A stretch of 13,076 nt of DNA, taken from the NCBI GenBank assembly GCA_025450955.1, contig JANWLJ010000238.1:1-13076 (forward strand), in the 5' to 3' direction. Below are positions 7,996-13,076 of the stretch, piece after piece. The notes beneath the pieces were generated by a model. The model did no database searches, was not told the origin of the DNA, and saw only the letters and a list, made by a program, of their open reading frames with translations. The position numbers were made by a program, and so were the translations under genes. The first letter of the stretch is position 1. Each line of letters begins with the position of its first letter. Origin of the DNA: Polyangium sp. (in: bacteria) (GTDB lineage Bacteria > Myxococcota_A > Polyangia > Palsa-1104).

Positions 7996-9269
7996 TCCGG
8001 AAGTGTAGCGCGATCGGCGTCGGGCAGCGCAAGCGCGGGCGGATCGGCGTAGCCGTCGAAGAGCCGCCCGAACAGCCGCGCCGGATCGACCCGCTCGAGG
8101 GTGAAGACCAATCCCGCAGCGGCGAGCAGCGACAGCACCACCGCGGCGAGCGCGATCGACGACAGGAGCGCCGCGCCCGGCACCGCGTTGTGGATGAGCA
8201 CGCGCGAGAGCACCACCGCGACCATCCCCTTTGGCACCAGCGCCGCGGCGGTGGCGGCGTCGCGCTTGACCGTCGAGCGCGGCAGGCTGAGCCGCACCAC
8301 CAGCGGGCGCACCGACTGCACGAGCAGGATGATGATCGCCGCGGCGAGCAGCGCCTGCCAATCGGTCAGGCGGATGAGCACGCCGACGAACAGAAAGAAA
8401 AAAGTCTTGAGCATGAACGACAGCTCGTGGACGAAGTAGAGCTCCTCGGTGGTGAGCGCCGACGGACGGTTCTGCGCCAGCCGCGCCAGGCCGGGCAGGC
8501 CCTTGACGTTGGCGAGCACCAGCCCGAACACCAGCGCCGCCATCGGACCCGACAGCCCGAGCCAGTCGGCGCCGCCCACCATCCCGAACAGGATCGCGAT
8601 CGTCCCCAGGTGATCTTTGCGCACGTGGCGCTCGAGGTGCGCGCGCACCCAGATCCAGCCGGCCGCGCTCGCCGCGCCGAAGGCGACGGTCGCCACCAGC
8701 ACCAGCAGCGCGCGCTCGACGGTGGCGCCGAGCCGCACCCGCGCGATCGAGTGAAACGACAGGAGCGTGAGAGTGACGACGATGCACAGGACATCGGTGA
8801 GCCCGGCCTCGACGGTGAGCACCGCCGACACCTTCTCGCCCACTTTGATCGCGCGCACCATCGGCACCATCACCGACGCGCCGGTGCCGCCGAGCACCGC
8901 GCCGAGGATCGCCGCCGCCACCCACGGCTGCGAAAAACCAAAGTGCACCACCAGGGTGATGAGCGCGATTGACGAGAGAAAGGTAATCGAGGTGAGCAGC
9001 AGCGCGGCCCGCAGCCCGCGCGCGAGCTTGCCGACCTCGAGCGTGGTGGCGCCGTGAAAGACGATGATCACCACCGCCGCCTGGGTGAACAGCCGATCGG
9101 CCGAGCCGAGGCCGGCGCGCTCTTCCCAGCCGAACGCGTGTCCGAGCACCAGCCCGGCCGCGATCAAAAAGAGCTGGTCGGGGATGTGCGTCCGCTCGTA
9201 GACCGTCTCGAGCAGGTACGCGCCGAGGAGCACGATCCCGAGCACCGCCAGAACGGCCGAGGGGCCCAC
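7968..9269 (-). CDS. Na+/H+ antiporter (CPA family, NhaP-like)
   Basis: An integral membrane protein of 433 residues with about twelve hydrophobic segments, typical of monovalent cation:proton antiporters, exchanging protons for Na+ or K+ across the inner membrane. Landmarks: the N-terminal helix followed by RTHIPDQLFLIAAGLVLG at about 26-43, FHGATTLEVG at 71-80, GAVLGGTGASVMVP at 123-136, and the ion-site helix VEAGLTDVL at 153-161 with E154 and D159. The aspartate is preceded by Thr rather than the Asn of the classical ND motif, so stoichiometry cannot be predicted. A later helix carries RDAATAAALVPKGMVAVVLSR at about 336-356. There is no TrkA-N or other regulatory domain; only a short tail follows the last helix at about 392. 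The start is a GTG at 9269 with a weak upstream Shine-Dalgarno; homology begins immediately. It overlaps the SCP2 lipoprotein gene by 28 nt, forming a two-gene operon. Confidence 0.92.
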   Translation of the reverse strand: MGPSAVLAVLGIVLLGAYLLETVYERTHIPDQLFLIAAGLVLGHAFGWEERAGLGSADRLFTQAAVVIIVFHGATTLEVGKLARGLRAALLLTSITFLSSIALITLVVHFGFSQPWVAAAILGAVLGGTGASVMVPMVRAIKVGEKVSAVLTVEAGLTDVLCIVVTLTLLSFHSIARVRLGATVERALLVLVATVAFGAASAAGWIWVRAHLERHVRKDHLGTIAILFGMVGGADWLGLSGPMAALVFGLVLANVKGLPGLARLAQNRPSALTTEELYFVHELSFMLKTFFFLFVGVLIRLTDWQALLAAAIIILLVQSVRPLVVRLSLPRSTVKRDAATAAALVPKGMVAVVLSRVLIHNAVPGAALLSSIALAAVVLSLLAAAGLVFTLERVDPARLFGRLFDGYADPPALALPDADRATLPECAAPAALP

Positions 9270-9441
9270 CGCGTCACTTTATCACGGCGCCGGCTGGCTC
9301 GATCACCCGAGGTCGGCTGACCCCAGCGCGCGCTCGGATCGCGCGGGTTCCCGTCGCTGAGGGAGCTGGGGTCAACCGGCGACAGCGACGGGGACAACAG
9401 AGGGAATTCCCAGCGCGTGTTCGTGGTGGGATCGTGTCGGC
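9270..9441. promoter_or_regulatory. Divergent intergenic region, antiporter / haem-motif lipoprotein
   Basis: A 172-bp region between divergent starts. It contains two interleaved perfect 10-bp inverted repeats (listed separately), a near-palindrome GGTCGGCTGACC at 9311-9322, and a perfect palindrome GGGAATTCCC at 9402-9411, which lies 30 bp before the ATG at 9442. I see no convincing -35/-10 pair. Confidence 0.4.
9318..9392. repeat. Two interleaved 10-bp inverted repeats (REP-like or pseudoknot-capable)
   Basis: Repeat A is TGACCCCAGC at 9318-9327 and its exact reverse complement GCTGGGGTCA at 9365-9374. Repeat B is CCCGTCGCTG at 9350-9359 and its exact reverse complement CAGCGACGGG at 9383-9392. 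The order A1-B1-A2-B2 means that in RNA both stems could form only as a pseudoknot. GGGGTCA/TGACCCC and GGGGACA-like words recall intergenic palindromes spread by RAYT (Y1-type) transposases; that comparison is from memory. No transposase gene is present here. Confidence 0.45.
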
Positions 9442-11244
9442 ATGCGCGTACTGGTTGGCGTCGGAATTTCTGTTTTTGCGGCGGCGCTTTTCGGCGGCTG
9501 CGGGCCGAGCAGTCAGGGAGGGACCCATCATCCCGATGGCGGCTCGCCGATGCAGCTCGTCTCGATCGCGGTCAGCCCCGCGGACGCCACCATCGCCGTC
9601 GAGAGCGGGGTCGCGATGCCGCTCACCTACTCGGCGGTCGGCACCTTCGCCGATGGTCATCAGGCGCCGATCGCCGACGCCACCTTCGCGCTCGACGACG
9701 CGGCGCAAAAGCTGGCGGCGCTCTCGGGCGCGCAGCTCACCGCCTCGGGCACCGCCGCCGGCAAAGGGCAGGTGAGCGCGAGCTCGGGCGGCGTCACCGG
9801 CGCGACCTCGGTGACGGTCACCGTCCACGACGTGCACGTCGATCCGAGCGCGCCCGCCGACGCGCCCACCAAATTTTCCGGCGCGGCGATGACCGGATCG
9901 TTTTCGCCGCTCATCGACTATCCGCTCGACGGCGCGGTGATGCCGTCGACGGTCAAGGCGCCCGACGTGCAGTGGGAGGGCAACGCCAACGCGGGCGATC
10001 TCTATCGGGTCAAGCTGGTGGCAGGCGGCGCCACCGTCGAGAGCTATCTCGCCAACGCGGCCGGCTTCACCTTCGAGTCGCAGCCGCTCGCCGCCGATTG
10101 GGCGCTCCTGCTCGCGTCGAGCAATGGCCAGCCGATCGCCGTCACCGTCGACCATTACGATCCGCAGACGGGGGTGCAGGGCTCGCAGGCGGTGTCGGTT
10201 CGCCCGATCACCGCCAACGTCACCGGCGTCATCTACTACTGGGATCTGTCGGAGGGAAAGATGCAGCGGCTCGACGCGAGCGGCCGCGCGCTGGCGATCC
10301 CGAGCCCGCCTGTGAGCCCGAACCCGAGCGAAGCCGGCGATCGCTGCGTGGCCTGTCACGAGATCAGCCGCGACGGGCGCTATCTCGCGGCCGAGCTGTG
10401 GGGCGGCGGCGACGGCTCGGCGGTGTTCGATCTGTCGAGCCCGAACATCAGCGCCGATCCCGCGCCGACCTTGGCGCCGCTCAACAGCTACAGCTCGCTG
10501 TTTGCGACCTTCAACCCCGACGCCTCGCGCCTGCTCATCAACAGCGGCAACGCGCTCGGCCTGATCGATCCGAAAAACGGCATGTCGCTCGCGACCAGCG
10601 GCACTCCGCTGCCGACGGCGAACGCGGCCCATCCGACCTGGTCGCCCGACGGCAGCTTGATCGCGTTCATCACCAACACCGACGGGCCGTGGGCGGTCGA
10701 CTACACCCAGGGCGACGTGGCGACCATCCCGGTGACCGGCCCCGACACCTTCGGGCCGGCGCAGACGCTGGTGGCGAGCTCGACCGGCGATCCGGCGTTC
10801 AAGGCGCCGTCGTGGCCGAGCTTCACCCCGGACTCGCAGTTCATCGCCTACGCCGCCGGCACCAACAGCCGCGGCCGCAACTCGGTCGGCACGCCGCCGA
10901 CGGAGGTGGTCTATCCCGGCGCGCTGTTCCTGGTGAATCGCGCAGGCGGCGCGCCGGTCAAGCTCGACGGCGCGTGCAGCTCGCAGAGCGACTGCTACCT
11001 GCCGAACTTCAGCCCGTATGACTCGGGCGGCTACTTCTGGATGGTGTTCTACAGCCTGCGCGACTACGGCAACGCGCAGGCGGGCACCAAGGGCACCAAG
11101 CGCCGCCAGCTCTGGGTGACCGCGATCGACAAGTCCAAGCTCGGCTCCGGCGACCCCAGCTCGGTGCCCTACTGGCTGCCCGATCAAGATCCCAAGACCG
11201 AGAACATGAGCGCGTTCTGGGCGGTGCCGCCGCCGCTCCAGTAG
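9442..11244 (+). CDS. Lipoprotein with Ig-like region, one CxxCH motif and TolB/PD40-like propeller
   Basis: A 600-residue exported protein. The signal peptide ends in FGGC with C20 as the likely lipidation site; Phe at -3 is atypical, and a His/Gly/Asp-rich linker follows. Residues about 38-130 resemble a bacterial Ig-like (BIg2-type) domain: VSPADATIAVESG, LTYSAVGTFADG, then ASSGGVTGATSVTVTV. A second beta-rich region follows to about 260. Then comes DRCVACHEISRDGRYLA, a single c-type haem motif (C302, C305, H306) leading directly into propeller blades such as SLFATFNPDASRLLI, HPTWSPDGSLIAFI and SWPSFTPDSQFIAYA, which are PD40/TolB-like. CxxCH followed by SRDGRYLA is a recognisable arrangement in myxobacterial-type proteins. 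A distal haem ligand cannot be identified by eye. Location is probably periplasm or cell surface; a redox role is possible but unproven. The Shine-Dalgarno is weak. It converges on gene 9 with an 8-bp gap. Confidence 0.85.
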   Translation: MRVLVGVGISVFAAALFGGCGPSSQGGTHHPDGGSPMQLVSIAVSPADATIAVESGVAMPLTYSAVGTFADGHQAPIADATFALDDAAQKLAALSGAQLTASGTAAGKGQVSASSGGVTGATSVTVTVHDVHVDPSAPADAPTKFSGAAMTGSFSPLIDYPLDGAVMPSTVKAPDVQWEGNANAGDLYRVKLVAGGATVESYLANAAGFTFESQPLAADWALLLASSNGQPIAVTVDHYDPQTGVQGSQAVSVRPITANVTGVIYYWDLSEGKMQRLDASGRALAIPSPPVSPNPSEAGDRCVACHEISRDGRYLAAELWGGGDGSAVFDLSSPNISADPAPTLAPLNSYSSLFATFNPDASRLLINSGNALGLIDPKNGMSLATSGTPLPTANAAHPTWSPDGSLIAFITNTDGPWAVDYTQGDVATIPVTGPDTFGPAQTLVASSTGDPAFKAPSWPSFTPDSQFIAYAAGTNSRGRNSVGTPPTEVVYPGALFLVNRAGGAPVKLDGACSSQSDCYLPNFSPYDSGGYFWMVFYSLRDYGNAQAGTKGTKRRQLWVTAIDKSKLGSGDPSSVPYWLPDQDPKTENMSAFWAVPPPLQ

Positions 11245-11252
11245 CGCTCGTT

Positions 11253-11771
11253 TCAGAATCGCGTCCCCAGCTCGATCGAGGCGTTGCCCGGCGACACCGA
11301 GGCGCCGACGTGCAGACGCGTGTCGGCGAGCACGTAGCCGGCGCTGGCGGCGATGATCACGCCGGCCGCTTGCAGCCACGAGGCGAACACCAGCGGTGAG
11401 GTCCAGTCGGGCGTTCGATCGTGAAAGCCGACCACCGCCGGTCCGATCACCGGCACGAAGTCGAACGCACGATTGCTCGCGTCGGTGGCCGCGTAGTGGG
11501 CGATCGCGATCGCCTCGCCGGCGCCGAAGAGGATCGCGCCGAGCGCGATGGTCGAGATCAGATCGCGCTGCACCGCTCTCTCCACCGGCGTGAGCGGCTC
11601 GGGCGGCGGCGGCTCGACGAGCGGATTGGCCGCGGCCGGGAGCTGCCGACAGCCGCACGCAGGCTCGATCGCCTGAGCGGAAGGCGCGGCGCCCTCGGTG
11701 CAGACCTGCGCGTTCGCGCGCGCGCTCAAAGAGAACAGGATCGCGATCCCAAGGCCGATGAGCGTTCGCAT
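11253..11771 (-). CDS. Exported hypothetical protein with two hydrophobic segments
   Basis: A 172-residue protein I cannot assign to a named family. A Sec-type signal peptide spans residues 1-21 (hydrophobic core LIGLGIAILFSLS, cleavage expected after ANA). A stretch with three cysteines (C24, C39, C41) and a Pro-rich linker (PPPPEP near 54-59) follow. Two hydrophobic segments lie at about 71-95 and 128-149, separated by FVPVIGPAVVGF. The C-terminus reads LHVGASVS, then IELGTRF. A VPxxGP core followed by a W-x-x-A-A-G helix and a chain ending in RF recalls small envelope proteins common in Myxococcota; this is a memory-based impression. The ATG at 11771 is supported by a good AGGAGG Shine-Dalgarno 6 nt upstream, which rules out the longer frame starting at 11858. 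Envelope location is likely; function unknown. Confidence 0.75.
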   Translation of the reverse strand: MRTLIGLGIAILFSLSARANAQVCTEGAAPSAQAIEPACGCRQLPAAANPLVEPPPPEPLTPVERAVQRDLISTIALGAILFGAGEAIAIAHYAATDASNRAFDFVPVIGPAVVGFHDRTPDWTSPLVFASWLQAAGVIIAASAGYVLADTRLHVGASVSPGNASIELGTRF

Positions 11772-12013
11772 GGGCGCCTCCTGCGGCCCGTTGTGCGCGC
11801 TCTCCCAAGCACCGCCACTCGGTCCGAAACCTGATTCGATGTACCATTCTCCGAGCATCGTTTTTCGATTATGGAAATATCCGGCTCAAACGCGTCGCAT
11901 CGGCCGAGCGAGGCCGGAGAGGGCCATGGATCGCGGATTCGCGGGCGCAATGCCGGCGCGATTCGATTGCGGCGCGCTTCGCCGCGTCTAGACGCTGCGA
12001 AAGGAGGTGAAAC
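11772..12013. promoter_or_regulatory. Divergent intergenic region, exported hypothetical / small lipoprotein
   Basis: The largest non-coding gap, 242 bp. A strikingly AT-rich stretch at 11861-11880 (16 of 20 bases A/T) is the best promoter candidate for either strand, though no clear -35/-10 pair with standard spacing is visible. On the plus strand a hairpin GCGGCG (11969-11974) / CGCCGC (11980-11985) with a 5-nt loop precedes the Shine-Dalgarno AAGGAGGTGA at 12001-12010, which fixes the ATG at 12014. I see no convincing small gene in it. Confidence 0.4.
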
Positions 12014-12457
12014 ATGCATCGCTTCGGAAGGATCGTGTGGGCGCCCGGAGCAGGTTGGCTGGCCGGGTGCGTCTTCTTGGCCGGCCTGGGCGGCTGCTTC
12101 GCCGAGGACCCGCCGCGCATCGCGCCCGAGCTGGTCGACTCGGTGCAGGTCACCCGGATCGAGCCGGGTCCGTCGTGCCAGACGCTCGGGGCCGTCGAGG
12201 GACGCTCGAGCGATGACGACGACAGTTATCCGTCGGCCTACGAAGCGGTGCGCGAGCGGGCGGCGCTGCGCGGCGGCAACTACGTCGTCATCGACGCGAT
12301 CTCGGGGCCGATGATGGCGCCGGGCGGCGTCTACGACGCGTCGATCACGATTCGCGGTCGGCTTTATGGTTGTTCGGTGGGACTGCCCTGGGCGTCGGCG
12401 CGCGTGCCCGCCCCGCAAGCCTACGTGGCCGAGGCGCCGGCCTGCGGCGCGCCGTAA
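12014..12457 (+). CDS. Small lipoprotein, DUF4156-like
   Basis: A 147-residue predicted lipoprotein. A hydrophobic stretch ends in LGGC with C28 as the most likely lipidated cysteine; LAGC at C19 is a less likely alternative. The mature part has the layout of the small DUF4156-like envelope lipoproteins: VTRIEPGPSCQTLGAVEG at about 46-63, AYEAVRERAALRGGNYVVID at about 75-94, then a closing strand ITIRGRLYGC ending in C120. C55 and C120 probably form a disulphide, as in that fold. A short acidic run (DDDD at 67-70) sits in the loop between them. The start is fixed by AAGGAGGTGA at 12001-12010, complementary to the 16S 3' end, with a 3-nt gap to the ATG; strong translation is likely. The protein would face the periplasm. 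Its function is not known. It converges on the next gene with a 9-bp gap. Confidence 0.82.
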   Translation: MHRFGRIVWAPGAGWLAGCVFLAGLGGCFAEDPPRIAPELVDSVQVTRIEPGPSCQTLGAVEGRSSDDDDSYPSAYEAVRERAALRGGNYVVIDAISGPMMAPGGVYDASITIRGRLYGCSVGLPWASARVPAPQAYVAEAPACGAP

Positions 12458-12466
12458 CGGAGCCGG

Positions 12467-13075
12467 CTATTTCTCGCCGAGGCCGAGCCAGGCGCGCAGC
12501 GCGCGATTGGCCAGCTCGTCGAGAGAGGCGCCCTCGGATTCGGAGAGGCTGCCGAGGCCGCCGACCACGTCGCGATCGAGCCGGACGCTGACCGGTCCGA
12601 GAGGCTTGGGAGCCGGTGCCGCTTTGTGGCGCGCCACGTGCGGCTCGGGAGAGGTCCAGTCGGCCCGCGTGAGCGGCTGCATCGGGTCGTAGATGAACCG
12701 GCCCGCCGCTTCGTCGTAGTCGAGGAGCTTCGGAATCGCGAGCGCCTCGCTCTTCGGCGATCGCTCGCGGGCCTGGAGCTCGAGCTCGGGGCGAAACTGC
12801 TTGATCAGGCTAGGCAGGAGAATCGCGCCCTCGACGGGGAGATAGCAGCGGTTGCCCTGCGGCGCGTGCTGCGCGGCGATGAGCGCGCGCTCGAGCAGCT
12901 CGGGCGCCGGCGCGCCCGGCTCGCACAGCTCATCGAGCGCGTGCGAGGCGGCGCGCAGCTCGGTCTTGCACGCCGAGCACTGGTTGCACGATTCGACGTA
13001 GAGAAATCGGATCGCGCTCTGCGCCGCGCGCGCGATGCTGCGCGAATCATCGAGCACCCAGAAGCCGGCCGCGCC
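12467..13075 (-). CDS. NuoF-like 4Fe-4S domain protein with RHH-like C-terminus, 5' partial
   Basis: The frame is open to the right edge, so the N-terminal part lies outside the window. The visible part starts GAAGFWVLDDSRS, then RFLYVESCNQCSACKTEL, matching the end of NuoF (NADH:quinone oxidoreductase subunit F), where the usual form is ESCGQCxPCREG. Counting from the GTG at 13057, the four cluster cysteines are C24, C27, C30 and C71 (GNRCYLP), so a 4Fe-4S cluster can be bound. After the domain ends near residue 92 there is an unexpected tail: a linker with YDEAAGRFIYDPMQPL, then at 155-192 a segment VSVRLDRDV, LGSLSESEGASLDELANRAL, RAWL that resembles a ribbon-helix-helix DNA-binding domain. 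Ordinary NuoF lacks this. The missing N-terminus would show whether FMN and NADH sites exist. The GTG at 13057 is not a credible start because conserved sequence continues upstream of it. Confidence is high for the FeS domain and moderate for the tail. Confidence 0.82.
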   Translation of the reverse strand, partial: GAAGFWVLDDSRSIARAAQSAIRFLYVESCNQCSACKTELRAASHALDELCEPGAPAPELLERALIAAQHAPQGNRCYLPVEGAILLPSLIKQFRPELELQARERSPKSEALAIPKLLDYDEAAGRFIYDPMQPLTRADWTSPEPHVARHKAAPAPKPLGPVSVRLDRDVVGGLGSLSESEGASLDELANRALRAWLGLGEK

Positions 13076-13076
13076 G

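Noticed and set aside
7495..8925. SCP2 gene extended to a 476-residue protein
   Set aside because: The part upstream of 7995 is out of frame with the antiporter gene and low-complexity Arg/Ala/Gly. The ATG at 7995 directly opens a lipoprotein signal peptide.
9274..11847. An 857-codon open frame on the minus strand
   Set aside because: It lies antisense to the well-supported lipoprotein gene at 9442-11244 and overlaps the exported protein at 11253-11771. Its translation is Arg/Ala/Gly-rich with no domain, as expected from antisense frames in high-GC DNA.
11253..11858. Longer start for the exported hypothetical protein
   Set aside because: The ATG at 11771 has an AGGAGG Shine-Dalgarno and opens a signal peptide; the 29 extra residues would bury the signal.
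1..13076. CRISPR arrays, insertion sequences, tRNA or rRNA genes
   Set aside because: No regularly spaced repeats, transposase or integrase motifs, or tRNA/rRNA-like sequence were seen on either strand.

Overview
The window reads as a piece of chromosome from a high-GC Gram-negative bacterium, most likely in or near the Myxococcota (former Deltaproteobacteria). GC is clearly above 60% by eye and codon third positions are G/C-rich. Three proteins have lipoprotein signal peptides, two of them followed by Ser/Gly/Asp-rich or similar low-complexity linkers, a style common in that group. The taxonomic assignment is inference; there is no rRNA or other marker gene here. I see no mobile element, CRISPR array, tRNA or rRNA.

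There are eleven protein genes, two of them cut by the window edges. Left to right: (1) ligD, a multidomain ATP-dependent DNA ligase of bacterial non-homologous end joining, missing its 5' end; (2) a DUF72 (YecE-type) protein, minus strand; (3) a PQQ-like beta-propeller lipoprotein; (4) a phosphoribosyltransferase fused to an alpha/beta hydrolase, minus; (5) a GT4 glycosyltransferase of the trehalose synthase (TreT) type; (6) an Na+/H+ antiporter and (7) an overlapping SCP2-domain lipoprotein, both minus; (8) a lipoprotein with an Ig-like region, one CxxCH haem motif and a TolB/PD40-like propeller; (9) a small exported hypothetical protein, minus; (10) a small DUF4156-like lipoprotein; (11) a NuoF-like 4Fe-4S domain with an unusual ribbon-helix-helix-like C-terminus, minus, running off the right edge.

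Transcription direction alternates almost perfectly. All five convergent junctions have gaps of only 6 to 18 bp, and none shows an intrinsic terminator. The four divergent regions (64, 157, 172 and 242 bp) hold nearly all the non-coding DNA, about 5% of the window. Only antiporter plus SCP2 lipoprotein looks like an operon (28-nt overlap). The rest are apparently single-gene units with no shared pathway. Loose themes are the cell envelope (genes 3, 6, 7, 8, 9, 10) and stress tolerance or repair (LigD, trehalose-type glycosyltransferase, antiporter); these are inferences.

The items most worth a second look are the FeS/RHH-like fusion at the right edge, a G-quadruplex-capable tract with a competing hairpin over the glycosyltransferase ribosome-binding site, interleaved inverted repeats with pseudoknot topology at 9318-9392, and the exported SCP2 protein coupled to an antiporter. 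I found no clear defence island or undescribed multi-gene system.
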